DNA of 64,000 nt from Bradyrhizobium sp. OK095. GTDB taxonomy: Bacteria; Pseudomonadota; Alphaproteobacteria; Rhizobiales; Xanthobacteraceae. The position numbers and the translations under genes were made by a program. Below the pieces are notes generated by a model. It was given only the letters and a program-made list of their open reading frames with translations, did no database searches and had not been told where the DNA came from. The stretch lies in NCBI RefSeq assembly GCF_900109945.1, contig NZ_FOBX01000001.1, forward strand, positions 806,001 to 870,000. Direction: 5' to 3'. This document shows, piece by piece, positions 15,581-24,633 of the stretch (position 1 is the first letter of the stretch; every line of letters begins with the position of its first letter).

Positions 15581-16387
15581 GTGACTGACTATCGCAAGCT
15601 CTTCGATCTCACCGGCAAGACGGCCGTGGTGCTCGGCGCCGCCTCGGGCATCGGCAAATCGTCGGCCGAGGCGCTGTCCGGGCTCGGCGCCCGCGTCGTT
15701 TGCGCCGATCGCGCGCTTGACGCCGCGGAGGTGACCGCCGCCGGCATTCGCGACAAGGGCGGCTGGGCCGAGGCTGCTGCCTGCGATGCTGCGAGCGCAG
15801 TGGACGTGAACGCGCTGGCCAAAACCGTGATGCAGAAATTCTCGCGGCTCGACATCGCCGTGACGACGCCCGGGCTCAACATCCGCAAGACCATCCTCGA
15901 CTACACCGAGGAGGATCTCGACCGCGTCCTCAACCTTAACGTCAAGGGCACCGTCTGGTTCTTCCAGGCCTTTGGCCGCATCATGGTCGCGCAGAAGGGC
16001 GGCAGCATCATCGCCTGCTCCTCCGTGCGCGCGGTGACGATCGAGCCCGGCCTTGGCGTCTACGGTTCCACGAAGGCGGCGATCGGCCTGCTGGTGAAGG
16101 GTTTTGCCTCCGAAGTCGGCCACGCCGGCGTGCGCGTCAACGCGATTGCGCCGAGCATCGCCGAGACCGCGCTGACCGGCCCGTTCAAGCAGCGGCCGGA
16201 CATCTACAATCTCTATGCCGGCCACACCGTGTTCAACCGCTGGAGCAGCGCCGACGAGGTCGCCACCGCCGTGGCCTATCTCGCTTCGGATGCCGCGAGC
16301 TATGTCAGCGGCAGCACGCTGTTCGTCGATGGCGGCTGGACCGCGGTCGACGGCCCGCCGACCGGTCTCACCCAACTGCACAAATAG
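15581..16387 (+). CDS. Short-chain dehydrogenase/reductase
   Basis: 268 residues of a classical SDR: cofactor motif GAASGIGK (~17-24), NVKG-like helix block, catalytic Ser in SSVRAVT and YGSTK (Tyr and Lys). An acidic residue after strand two (CADRAL) suggests NAD rather than NADP. The C-terminal SSADEVATAVAYLASDAASYVSG and VDGGW are standard. It follows dctPQM by 79 bases, so it probably oxidises the imported compound or a product. Specific substrate unknown. Confidence 0.9.
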   Translation: MTDYRKLFDLTGKTAVVLGAASGIGKSSAEALSGLGARVVCADRALDAAEVTAAGIRDKGGWAEAAACDAASAVDVNALAKTVMQKFSRLDIAVTTPGLNIRKTILDYTEEDLDRVLNLNVKGTVWFFQAFGRIMVAQKGGSIIACSSVRAVTIEPGLGVYGSTKAAIGLLVKGFASEVGHAGVRVNAIAPSIAETALTGPFKQRPDIYNLYAGHTVFNRWSSADEVATAVAYLASDAASYVSGSTLFVDGGWTAVDGPPTGLTQLHK

Positions 16388-16401
16388 GGCGGCTATCCGC
16401 G

Positions 16402-16507
16402 CCTAAAGCATGATCCGGAAAAGTGCGAAGCGGTTTTCTGGAAAGATCATGCGCAAACAACAATCTAAAGCGCGATGACGATTCATCCCAATCTCATCGC
16501 GCTTTAG
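16402..16507. repeat. Two-palindrome Rhizobiales intergenic repeat
   Basis: Two inverted repeats in tandem: GCATGATC (16408-16415) with GATCATGC (16445-16452), and a perfect 14-base stem CTAAAGCGCGATGA (16465-16478) with its complement (16494-16507). From experience, near-identical elements occur many times in Bradyrhizobium and related genomes. It lies between two converging genes and could end both transcripts. Its last bases overlap the TAA stop of the ModA-like gene (16504-16506). Confidence 0.8.
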
Positions 16508-17202
16508 CCGGCAAAGCCCACGCGCTGGCGCAGCTCCCTGTGATCTGCGCCAGTCAGCAGCGCGACCAGCGCGGCCGCCTCCTTCGGGTGAGCGGCCCGC
16601 GAGGTCACTCCGGCCGTGTACATCGTGACGAGTTCGGTGCCCTGCGGCAGTGACCCCGATAGCTCGATTCCGTCGGTCGCGATGATCTCGGTCGCCTGTG
16701 TGCATCCGATCGGCCTTTGCGCGGTGGAGGCTGCAAGCTCCCGCATCGCAGTGGCGCCGTTCGGAAAGATTTTCAGGCGCGATGCGACCTCATAGGCGAT
16801 GCCGAGCTGGTCGAGGACTCCAGCGAAGTGCTGTCCCGCGGTCGAGGCATTCGTGTCCGGAACGTAGATGGCGTCGGCGGAACGCAGCACCTCGCGCAAA
16901 TCGGCTTCGGTCTTCACCGTCACCCTGGGATCTCGGCTGCGCACCGCCAGCGCGGTCTCGACCCGGCCGATATCCGCGATCGAGGCGGGGACGACGAGCT
17001 TCTCCCCGGCCAGCTTCGCAAGGAGGGCCTGCGTCAGGATCACGAGATCAGCCGGCGTGCCCGCGCGCAGCTTGTCGGCCATGAGACCGACCGCACCGAA
17101 CTCGCCGTCGATGCCGAAGCCGGTCTCAGCCTTGAAGGCCTCGCTGAGGCCGCGCACCAGGCCTTGCGCCGCGCCGCCGCTCAAAATGGTCACTATCGTC
17201 AC
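16504..17202 (-). CDS. ModA-like substrate-binding protein without signal peptide
   Basis: 232 residues from a GTG at 17202 that overlaps the stop of the molybdenum hydroxylase gene (GTGA), so the two are translationally coupled. The sequence is a periplasmic-binding-protein type II fold (TILSGGAAQGLVRGL, AGTPADLVILTQALL, VPDTNASTAGQHFAGVL) close to ModA/SBP_bac_11 molybdate or extracellular-solute proteins. No signal peptide or lipobox precedes it, so it should be cytoplasmic. Its place as third gene of a molybdenum enzyme operon suggests a role in cofactor or molybdate handling, or binding of the enzyme's substrate; this is inference. The stop codon is supplied by an intergenic repeat. Confidence 0.78.
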   Translation of the reverse strand: MTIVTILSGGAAQGLVRGLSEAFKAETGFGIDGEFGAVGLMADKLRAGTPADLVILTQALLAKLAGEKLVVPASIADIGRVETALAVRSRDPRVTVKTEADLREVLRSADAIYVPDTNASTAGQHFAGVLDQLGIAYEVASRLKIFPNGATAMRELAASTAQRPIGCTQATEIIATDGIELSGSLPQGTELVTMYTAGVTSRAAHPKEAAALVALLTGADHRELRQRVGFAG

Positions 17203-19331
17203 GATGCAAGCTCCATGGCTGCGATGATCTTGTCGCGCGTGATCGGCAGATCGCGCACGCGAACGCCGAGGCAATCATAGACCGCGTTGGCGATCGCGGC
17301 GGTCACGGGGCCGTGGGCGGCTTCGCCCGCTCCGACCGGCTCGATCTCCGGCCGCTGGATGATCTCGACATCCACCGCCGGCACCTCGCTGAAGGTCAGG
17401 ATCGGATAGTCGGTCCAGGAGGTCGATGTCATGCGGGTCCGGTCGAAGCGGACCCGCTCCTTCAGCACCCAGCTCGCCGCCTGGATCGCGCCACCCTCGA
17501 TCTGGTTGATGACACCATCAGGATTGATGGCCTCGCCGACATCGACCGCAAGCTTCAGCCGCTTGACGCGGATGTCATCGGTGCCTTCGATCTCGGCAAT
17601 CGCGGCGCAATAGGCGCCCGTGTTCTTGTAGCGCGCGAATGCGACGCCGTGACCGATGCTGGTTCGCTTCTCTGGCTTCCAAGCCGCGCGTCGCGCCGCG
17701 GCGCGGATGACGTCCTTGGCGCGCTCGTCGCGGAGATGCCGCAAGCGAAATGCGATCGGGTCCTCGCCGCGCACCGCGGCAATCTCGTCGAGCAGGGATT
17801 CGATCGCGAACACATTGCCCTGCGCGCCGAGGGTCCGCAGCGCCGAGGTCCGCACTGGCATCGTCAGCAGCCGGTGGCTCGTGATCGTCCAGTCCGGGAG
17901 GTCGTAGAGCGGGACGGAGTTGCGGTCGCCGCCGCCGCCATTGGCCGCCGGCGGATTCGTCGAGATCATGCGCGGGTAGGGATTTGCGATCTCGCTCGCC
18001 GCAAGCAACGCAGGCTGTGCGGCGCGTCCCGGGCGCGCCGTATGGCCGTTGCTCCAGATCTCATGGCACCAGCCCACGATCTCGTTGTCCGCATCCAGAT
18101 CGGCCTCGATCTCGATGGCCATGGCTGCGCCGAACGGCGCGTGGGACATCTCGTCGTGACGCGACCACTGCACCCGTACCGGACGGCCATCGGCCGCTTT
18201 CGCCAGCAGCACCGCATCGAGCGCGACGTCGTCGGCCGCGTTGTGTCCGTAGCAGCCAGCGCCCTCCATGTGCTCGACGACGATGTTTTCGGCAGGTAGC
18301 TCAAGCACGATGGCGAGATCGGCGCGCAGCAGATAGATGCCCTGGCTGTGCGTCCAGACATGGACATGATCGCCATCCCATTGCGCCATGGCGCAGGACG
18401 GCGCGATCGATGCATGTGCGATGTAGGGGCGGGTGTATTGCCGGCGGAGGGTGCGGGCAGCTTTCTTCGTCGATGCCGCCGTTCTGGTGTTGATGACGGT
18501 CGTCTCGACCGGTTGGCTCTTCAGGAAGCCCGCCAGATCATCCTCATCAGGCAGCGGTTCGCCCGCCGACCAATTTACGCCCTTGCGCAGGGCTTTCAGC
18601 GCGACTTCCGCCGCAGCCTCGCTGTTGGCAACGACACCGGCAAAGCCGCCGTCGCGGACGATCGCGACGAGGTCAGGTACGGCGCGCGTAGCCGTCTCGT
18701 CGAGCGCGATCAATTTGGCGCCCGAGATGTCCGGCCGCAGCACGCGCCCGTGCAACAGGCCCGGCAGCACGCAGTCATGGATGAAGCGCGGTCGCGCGAA
18801 CACCTTGTCGGGAATGTCGACGCGCTGGACCGAATGTCCGGCAACGGTGCGCTTGGCGACGCTCTTCGCTTTAGCACCCGCGGTGGCGTCGTCGTCGAGC
18901 AAGACGTCATGAGCCAGCTCCCAATAGCTGGTTCTGACATTGCCGGGGCCCGAGATCACGCCGTCGTTGATAACGAGCAGCGACGCATCGACACCGAGAC
19001 GTTCCGATGCAGCAGCGAGGAAATGCTGGCGCACCTCGGCGCCGACGTGGCGCAGTGCGCGGCCGGATTGCTGGATCGACAGGCTGCCGGAGGTCACGCC
19101 TTCGTTCGGGCTTGTCGCCGTCGAGGCACGGACCATCTCGATGCGCGTGATATCCACATCGAGCTCGTCAGCCGCAATCTGGGCCAGCGCCGTGACGATG
19201 CCCTGGCCGATCTCGACCTTGCCGGGCGAGATCGCCACGCGGCCCTCGCCGGTGAATTTTATCCAGGACGACAGTCTTGGATTGGCCACGAGGCTGACCG
19301 GCAGTTTCGGAGCAGGGGATGGCGCACTCAT
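17199..19331 (-). CDS. Molybdenum hydroxylase large subunit (xanthine dehydrogenase family)
   Basis: 710 residues from ATG 19331 (overlapping the 2Fe-2S gene stop as ATGA); a longer open frame reaching 19607 reads antisense through that gene and is rejected. It matches the aldehyde oxidase/isoquinoline 1-oxidoreductase beta type: MoCo-binding blocks VEIGQGIVTALAQIAADEL, GAGCYGHNAADDVALDAVLLA, and the C-terminal VGAGEAAHGPVTAAIANAV whose Glu is the catalytic base in this family. Such enzymes hydroxylate N-heterocycles or oxidise aldehydes, passing electrons through the small Fe-S subunit. No FAD subunit gene is present, which fits the two-subunit IorAB/NicAB type that uses a cytochrome acceptor. 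Confidence 0.9.
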   Translation of the reverse strand: MSAPSPAPKLPVSLVANPRLSSWIKFTGEGRVAISPGKVEIGQGIVTALAQIAADELDVDITRIEMVRASTATSPNEGVTSGSLSIQQSGRALRHVGAEVRQHFLAAASERLGVDASLLVINDGVISGPGNVRTSYWELAHDVLLDDDATAGAKAKSVAKRTVAGHSVQRVDIPDKVFARPRFIHDCVLPGLLHGRVLRPDISGAKLIALDETATRAVPDLVAIVRDGGFAGVVANSEAAAEVALKALRKGVNWSAGEPLPDEDDLAGFLKSQPVETTVINTRTAASTKKAARTLRRQYTRPYIAHASIAPSCAMAQWDGDHVHVWTHSQGIYLLRADLAIVLELPAENIVVEHMEGAGCYGHNAADDVALDAVLLAKAADGRPVRVQWSRHDEMSHAPFGAAMAIEIEADLDADNEIVGWCHEIWSNGHTARPGRAAQPALLAASEIANPYPRMISTNPPAANGGGGDRNSVPLYDLPDWTITSHRLLTMPVRTSALRTLGAQGNVFAIESLLDEIAAVRGEDPIAFRLRHLRDERAKDVIRAAARRAAWKPEKRTSIGHGVAFARYKNTGAYCAAIAEIEGTDDIRVKRLKLAVDVGEAINPDGVINQIEGGAIQAASWVLKERVRFDRTRMTSTSWTDYPILTFSEVPAVDVEIIQRPEIEPVGAGEAAHGPVTAAIANAVYDCLGVRVRDLPITRDKIIAAMELAS

Positions 19332-19798
19332 GACGTCGCCATCTCCGAGGCCGCCCGTAGCACGGCGCGGACCATACGGTTGTGCGATCCGCATCGGCAC
19401 AGATTGCGGTCGAGCGCGGCTCTGACCTCGGCCTCTGTCGGTGACGGATTGCGCTTCAGCAGTGCTGCCGCGCTGATCAGGATCCCCGAGACGCAATAGC
19501 CGCATTGCATCGCCTGTTCGGAGATGAAGGCGCGTTGCAGCGGATGCGGTTGCTCTACTGTACCGAGGCCCTCCAATGTGACGACATCCCTGTCCGCAAC
19601 CGACCACATCGGCATGTCACAGGACGCCATCGCGCGGCCATCGACCATGACGTGACAGGCGCCGCACTCGCCGGCTCCGCAACCGAAATGCGCACCCGTG
19701 ATGCCGAGCCGGCCGCGCAGCACGTCGAGCAGCGTCTGATCCGGGTCGGCGTCGACGGCGACCGCGGTGCCGTTGAGCTGGAATTGAATGGTGGGCAT
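19328..19798 (-). CDS. (2Fe-2S)-binding small subunit of molybdenum hydroxylase
   Basis: 156 residues from ATG 19798. Two [2Fe-2S] clusters are visible: the plant-ferredoxin type CGAGECGACHV with a later Cys (~39-60), and the C-terminal helical type CGYC ... CRCG (~99-137). It is the electron-transfer subunit partner of the 710-residue protein, whose start codon overlaps its stop by four bases. First gene of a three-gene leftward unit; the Bug-family gene 13 bases upstream on the same strand may also belong. Confidence 0.93.
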   Translation of the reverse strand: MPTIQFQLNGTAVAVDADPDQTLLDVLRGRLGITGAHFGCGAGECGACHVMVDGRAMASCDMPMWSVADRDVVTLEGLGTVEQPHPLQRAFISEQAMQCGYCVSGILISAAALLKRNPSPTEAEVRAALDRNLCRCGSHNRMVRAVLRAASEMATS

Positions 19799-19811
19799 TG
19801 CCAGTGCGACC

Positions 19812-20786
19812 TCAGGACTTGTCGAATTTCTTGACGACGTCAGCCCATTTCTCGATGTCACCGCGCAAGAACTTGTCGAACTCTGCCGGTGTCATCGACA
19901 TGGGCAGGGCACCCTGCTCAGTCCAGAGCTTGACGATATCAGGCCGCTTCACCATTGCGTTCACGGCCGCATTAAGCTTGTCGATGACAGGCTTTGGCGT
20001 GCCGGCCGGTGCCATCAGGCCGAGCCAGATTGTCGCCTCGTAGCCCGCGACACCGGCCTCGCCGGCGGTCGGCACATTCGGCAACACCGCGGAGCGCTGC
20101 TTGCCGGTGGTCGCTAGTGCGTGGACCTGGTTCTCTCCGATATTCGGCGCCATTGCCGTCACGGCGTCGATCATCATCTGCACCTGTCCGCCGATCACGC
20201 CGCTGCGCGCCTCGCCGCTGTTCCGATAGGGAACGTGGACGATGTCGATGCCGGCCATGGCTTTGAACAGCTCGCCGGCCATGTGATAGGGTGTGCCCTG
20301 GCCGGAGGAGGCGTAGTTCAGCTTGCCCGGTTGCGTTTTGGCGAGCGCGATGAACTCCTGAAGCGTCGTTGCCGGGACTTGCGGGTTCACCACGATGACG
20401 AGATCGGAAGAGTTCACCGGCGCGATCGGCGCGAGGTCGCGCATCAGCTCGTATTTGCGCTTGTCCGACGTGAGCAGCGATTCGTTCGCGGTCTGGGTGT
20501 TGGACATCATGAGGAGCGTGTAGCCGTCGGCCGGCGACTTCGCCGCTTCGACCGTGCCAATGACGCCGCCCGCGCCGGTGCGATTTTCGATCACGAAGGG
20601 CTGGCCAAAGCTCTCCTGGAGAACATTGGCGATCAGTCGGGCCGCGACATCGGCCGGGCCGCCGGCGCCGAAGGGCACGACGATCCGGACGGCGTGGTTG
20701 GGATAGTCCTGTGCGAAAGAGGGGGCCGCTGAGAATGTCGTGAGCAGCCCGGCGGCCAGCGCCAGCATGAATTGTCGAGCCGTCAC
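19812..20786 (-). CDS. Bug-family (TctC-like) solute-binding protein
   Basis: 324 residues from GTG 20786, preceded by GGGAGGTGG. Signal peptide ~1-26 (ending SFAQ). The Bug fold is plain: VRIVVPFGAGGPADVAARL near the start, the SSGQGTPYHMAGELF loop, HVPYRNSGEA and ALATTGKQRSAVLPNVPT. Bug proteins bind carboxylates, nicotinate, amides and similar small molecules for TctAB carriers or for sensing. No TctAB genes are adjacent here; the neighbour downstream is the molybdenum hydroxylase operon, hinting at an N-heterocyclic or aldehyde ligand. Confidence 0.9.
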   Translation of the reverse strand: MTARQFMLALAAGLLTTFSAAPSFAQDYPNHAVRIVVPFGAGGPADVAARLIANVLQESFGQPFVIENRTGAGGVIGTVEAAKSPADGYTLLMMSNTQTANESLLTSDKRKYELMRDLAPIAPVNSSDLVIVVNPQVPATTLQEFIALAKTQPGKLNYASSGQGTPYHMAGELFKAMAGIDIVHVPYRNSGEARSGVIGGQVQMMIDAVTAMAPNIGENQVHALATTGKQRSAVLPNVPTAGEAGVAGYEATIWLGLMAPAGTPKPVIDKLNAAVNAMVKRPDIVKLWTEQGALPMSMTPAEFDKFLRGDIEKWADVVKKFDKS

Positions 20787-21020
20787 GCCCACCTCCCTGA
20801 ATTCGCTTTTGTTGGCCGGCACTGTAGCGGCAGGGGATGCAGACTGTCGACGCCTTACAAAGTCGATCAGGCCGGGAATATCGGGCGGTTTTCGGTGTGG
20901 CCGTGCCGCATTTCGCGGCCGCGGCAGGAACCCGCCGCGCATGTGGTTTGAGCAAATCGCATGGGCATTGCCGGATAAATGCCCTCGGCTCACAGGTATT
21001 TTGGTGTTACGAATCTGGCC

Positions 21021-23111
21021 ATGAACCAGCACGCCAAGATCGAAATCCGTCATTCGACCTGTCCGCATGATTGCCCGTCGGCCTGCGCCCTCGATATCGA
21101 GGTGGTCGAGGGACGCAGCATCGGCCGCGTCCGCGGTTCGAAAAAGCAGACCTACACGGCCGGCGTGGTGTGCGCCAAGGTCGCCCGTTATGCCGAGCGC
21201 ATCCATCACCCCGAACGGCTGATGTATCCGATGCGCCGCACGGGTGCGAAGGGCTCCGGGCAGTTCGCCCGCATCACCTGGGACGAGGCGCTCGACGAGA
21301 TCGGGCATCGCTTCAACCAGGCCGAGCACGAGTTCGGCGCGGAATCGATCTGGCCCTACTACTACGCCGGCACGATGGGGCTGGTGATGCGCGACGGCCT
21401 CAACCGCCTCACGCATGTGAAAAAATATTCGCGCTTCTATCAGACCATCTGCGCCAATGTCGGGCGGATCGGCTTCGCGATCGGCACCGGCAAGATCGCC
21501 GGCGCCGATCCGCGCGAGATGGCGCTCTCCGACCTCGTGGTGATCTGGGGCACCAATCCCGTCAACACCCAGGTCAACGTGATGACGCACGCCGCGCGCG
21601 CCCGCAAGGAGCGCGGCGCCAGGATCGCGGCGGTCGACATCTACGATAACGAGACGATGAAGCAGGCGGACATCAAGATCCTCCTGCGTCCGGGCACCGA
21701 CGGCGCGTTTGCCTGTGGCGTGATGCATGTGTTGTTCCGCGACGGCTATGCCGATCGCGCCTATATGGACAAATACACCGACTGCCCCGCCGAGCTCGAG
21801 GCGCATCTGAAGACGCGCACGCCGGAATGGGCCTCCGCAATCTCAGGCGTGCCGGTGGCGGAGATTGAGGCTTTTGCGAAGGCTGTCGGCGAGACCAAAC
21901 GGACCTTCTTCCGTCTCGGTTACGGCTTCACCCGCTCGCGCAACGGCGCGACGCAGATGCATGCCGCGAACTGCATTCCCGCGGTAACAGGTGCCTGGAA
22001 ATATGAAGGCGGCGGCGCCTTCTTCAACAATTATGCGCTGTGGCATTTCAACGAATCCCTCATCGAAGCCCACGACGCGATCGACCAGACCACGCGCGCT
22101 CTCGATCAGTCGCAAATCGGCCGCATCCTCACCGGCGATGCCGAAGCCCTGCTCGGCAAGGGGCCGGTCAAGGCGATGCTGATCCAGAACACCAACCCGA
22201 TGACGGTGGCGCCGGAGCAGGCGTTGGTCCGACAGGGTTTTGCGCGTGAGGACCTGTTCGTCGCGGTGCACGAGCAGTTCATGACCGAGACGGCGCTGAT
22301 GGCCGACATCGTGCTGCCGGCGACCATGTTCATGGAGCATGACGATCTCTATTACGGCGGCGGCCATCAGCACATCTCGGTTGGGCCCAAGCTGATCGAC
22401 CCGCCCGGCGAATGCCGCTCGAACCATCAGCTGTTGCAGGCGCTCGCGCCGCGGCTCGAGGCGAAGCACAAGGGTTTTGAAATGACGCCGCGCGAATTGA
22501 TCGACGCGACGCTGAAGCTCAGCGCGCACGGCGACATTGCCGGCCTCGAAGCCGATATCTGGCGCGATCTGCAACCGGACTTCCGCACCTCGCATTATCT
22601 CGACGGCTTCGCTCATGCCGACAAGAAATTCCATTTCAAGGCCGATTGGTCGCATCCGCCGTTCGGCCGGACCATGGGCGATTTCGACAAGATGCCTGAT
22701 CTGCCGGACCATTGGGCGGTGATCGAGCACACCGATCAGGCCCATCCGTTCCGGCTCGCGACCAGCCCCTCGCGCAGCTTCCTTAACACCACCTTCAACG
22801 AGACGCCGTCCTCGCAGGCGCGTGAGGGCAAGGCGAGCGTGATGATCCATCCGATGGATGCAGCCTCCCTCGATATTGCCGATGGCGATGCCGTGACGCT
22901 CGGCAACACCCGCGGCGAGACCACGCTGATTGCCACGCTGTTCGAGGGCGTGCGGCGCGGCGTTCTGATCGCGGAGTCCGTGCATCCGAACAAGAACCAT
23001 ATCGGCGGCCGTGGCATCAACATGCTGACGGGTGCCGAAGCCGTCGCGCCGATCGGTGGCGCCGCGTTCCACGACAACAAGGTCTGGATCAGGAAAGCGG
23101 CCGCGGCCTGA
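21021..23111 (+). CDS. DMSO-reductase-family molybdopterin oxidoreductase
   Basis: 696 residues from the ATG at 21021. The N-terminal [4Fe-4S] site is Cys14, Cys18, Cys22 and Cys51 (TCPHDCPSAC ... VVCAKV). A Molybdopterin domain (~60-500, with VVIWGTNPVNTQVN and MLIQNTNPMTVAPEQ) and a C-terminal molydop-binding domain (~580-690) follow. There is no twin-arginine signal, so it is cytoplasmic. The family includes formate dehydrogenases, nitrate and thiosulfate reductases and dehydratase-like hydroxylases; none can be assigned because no electron-transfer or membrane subunit is encoded beside it. Divergent from the Bug-family gene. Confidence 0.87.
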   Translation: MNQHAKIEIRHSTCPHDCPSACALDIEVVEGRSIGRVRGSKKQTYTAGVVCAKVARYAERIHHPERLMYPMRRTGAKGSGQFARITWDEALDEIGHRFNQAEHEFGAESIWPYYYAGTMGLVMRDGLNRLTHVKKYSRFYQTICANVGRIGFAIGTGKIAGADPREMALSDLVVIWGTNPVNTQVNVMTHAARARKERGARIAAVDIYDNETMKQADIKILLRPGTDGAFACGVMHVLFRDGYADRAYMDKYTDCPAELEAHLKTRTPEWASAISGVPVAEIEAFAKAVGETKRTFFRLGYGFTRSRNGATQMHAANCIPAVTGAWKYEGGGAFFNNYALWHFNESLIEAHDAIDQTTRALDQSQIGRILTGDAEALLGKGPVKAMLIQNTNPMTVAPEQALVRQGFAREDLFVAVHEQFMTETALMADIVLPATMFMEHDDLYYGGGHQHISVGPKLIDPPGECRSNHQLLQALAPRLEAKHKGFEMTPRELIDATLKLSAHGDIAGLEADIWRDLQPDFRTSHYLDGFAHADKKFHFKADWSHPPFGRTMGDFDKMPDLPDHWAVIEHTDQAHPFRLATSPSRSFLNTTFNETPSSQAREGKASVMIHPMDAASLDIADGDAVTLGNTRGETTLIATLFEGVRRGVLIAESVHPNKNHIGGRGINMLTGAEAVAPIGGAAFHDNKVWIRKAAAA

Positions 23112-23237
23112 ACTCGCGCACCGCTCGCCTGCAATTTGTGTCGAGGCGCTAAAGCGGCGCCCCGCGATAGATTGCCCTTGCGCCTTCCGCCCGAGCTGCC
23201 GCTAATGGCTGCAAAGCGGGAGCAAGGAAGCGACGTC

Positions 23238-24020
23238 ATGACCGACACCACAAGCGTCATCACCGAGAAGCGCGGGCAGGCGTTCTGGATCACCATCAAC
23301 CGGCCGGAGAAACGCAACGCGCTGAACGGCGACGTCATCGCCGGCATCACCAAGGGCTATCGCGACGCGCATGATGACAAGGACGTTCGCGTCATCGTGC
23401 TGACCGGCGCGGGCGACAAGGCGTTCTGCGCCGGCGCCGATTTGCAGAATTCCGGCGCGGCTTTCGCGATGGATCATTCCAGGCCGAATGTCGACTATGC
23501 CGATCTGCTGCGATTGTCGCAGAACGCGACCAAGCCCGCGATTGCGCGGGTCGGCGGCGTCTGCATGGCCGGCGGCATGGGCCTGTTGTGCATGACCGAC
23601 ATGGCGGTTGCCGCCGATCACGTCATCTTCGGCCTGCCCGAGGTGAAGGTCGGCGTGTTCCCGATGCAGGTGTTGAGCCTGCTGCAAAGCATCGCGCCGC
23701 CGCGGCTCGTCAACGAATGGGCGCTGACGGGTGAACCTTTTGACGCGAAAGCAGCGCAAGGGGCGGGGCTTCTCAACTACGTCGTGCCCACAGCCGAGCT
23801 CGACGCGAAAGTCGATTGGCTGATCGGCCGCATCGTCGACAAATCCCCGACCGCGATCCGCCGTGGCAAATACGCCATGCGCGCCATCGCCTCGATGTCG
23901 TTCGACGAGAGCATTGCCTACACCGAAAGCCAGATCGCGCTGCTCGCGATGACCGAGGACGCCAAGGAAGGGCTGAAGGCGTTCGGCGAGAAGCGGAAGC
24001 CGGTCTGGACGGGACGGTAG
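23238..24020 (+). CDS. Enoyl-CoA hydratase/isomerase family protein
   Basis: 260 residues from ATG 23238 (AAGGAAG before it). Crotonase motifs: NRPEKRNALNGDVI, the first oxyanion-hole block AGDKAFCAGADLQNSG, the second VGGVCMAGGMGLLCMTDMAVAAD, and GLPEVKVGVFPMQ with the glutamate usually serving as acid/base. A typical soluble acyl-CoA hydratase. It follows the molybdopterin enzyme by 126 bases. Substrate chain unknown. Confidence 0.9.
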   Translation: MTDTTSVITEKRGQAFWITINRPEKRNALNGDVIAGITKGYRDAHDDKDVRVIVLTGAGDKAFCAGADLQNSGAAFAMDHSRPNVDYADLLRLSQNATKPAIARVGGVCMAGGMGLLCMTDMAVAADHVIFGLPEVKVGVFPMQVLSLLQSIAPPRLVNEWALTGEPFDAKAAQGAGLLNYVVPTAELDAKVDWLIGRIVDKSPTAIRRGKYAMRAIASMSFDESIAYTESQIALLAMTEDAKEGLKAFGEKRKPVWTGR

Positions 24021-24036
24021 AGGGGAGAGCATAGCT

Positions 24037-24177
24037 CTCGTGTCCCGGACGCGCTGCAATGCGTTAGCGTTGCTGCGCAGAGCCGGGACCCAGAAAGCGG
24101 CGCTGGCTCATGCGGCGACATGGGCCCCGGCTCTGCAGCGCATCGCGAAGGGCGCTGCGCTGCGTCCGGGGCACGAG
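24037..24177. repeat. Long imperfect inverted repeat between converging genes
   Basis: Two ~56-base arms, 24037-24092 and 24121-24177, are imperfect reverse complements (for example TCCCGGACGC against GCGTCCGGGG, and AGAGCCGGGACC against GGCCCCGGCTCT), separated by about 28 bases. Elements of this style are, from experience, common between Bradyrhizobium genes. It lies where the hydratase and GlcG-like transcripts meet and could terminate or stabilise both. Confidence 0.75.
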
Positions 24178-24190
24178 ACTGTGCCGCACC

Positions 24191-24619
24191 TCAGCCAGCG
24201 TTAGCCTTCAGCCCGGCCGCTTGAATACCCGCGACCGCACAGGCTTCGTCATTGTCGGAGGTGTCGCCGGACACGCCCACCGCGCCGAGCAGCGTGGTGC
24301 CGTCCATGATCAGCACGCCGCCGGGGACGGGCACCAGCGCGCCCTTAGCAATCGTGTTCACGGCATCAATGAAATAGGCCTGTTCCTGCGCCCGCTGGTA
24401 CAACGCGCGCGAGCCCATGCCCAGGGCGAGCGCGCCGTAGGCCTTGCCGTGCGCGATCTCGGCGCGCATCAGGCTGGTGCCGTCTTGCGCCGCGGCGATC
24501 TTGAGCACGCCGCGCGCGTCCAGGATGGTGACGACCAGCGGCTTGAGCTTCAGCTCGGTGGACTTTGCGAAGGCGGCGTCGAGGATTTTTCGGGCAGTGT
24601 CGAGCGTGAGATCAGCCAT
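24191..24619 (-). CDS. GlcG/HbpS-type haem-binding family protein (DUF336)
   Basis: 142 residues from ATG 24619, an ordinary length for this family. Recognisable blocks are LKPLVVTILDARGVL, AHGKAYGALALGMGS, VPVPGGVLIMDG and GAVGVSGDTSDNDEACAVAGI. Family members include GlcG of the glycolate oxidase operon, PduO C-domain and HbpS, some of which bind haem or cobalamin. No signal peptide. It begins 15 bases after the stop of the FAD/Fe-S oxidase, so they are one operon, matching the association of glcG with glycolate oxidase genes. Confidence 0.85.
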   Translation of the reverse strand: MADLTLDTARKILDAAFAKSTELKLKPLVVTILDARGVLKIAAAQDGTSLMRAEIAHGKAYGALALGMGSRALYQRAQEQAYFIDAVNTIAKGALVPVPGGVLIMDGTTLLGAVGVSGDTSDNDEACAVAGIQAAGLKANAG

Positions 24620-24633
24620 GGCTGGGTTCCTTT

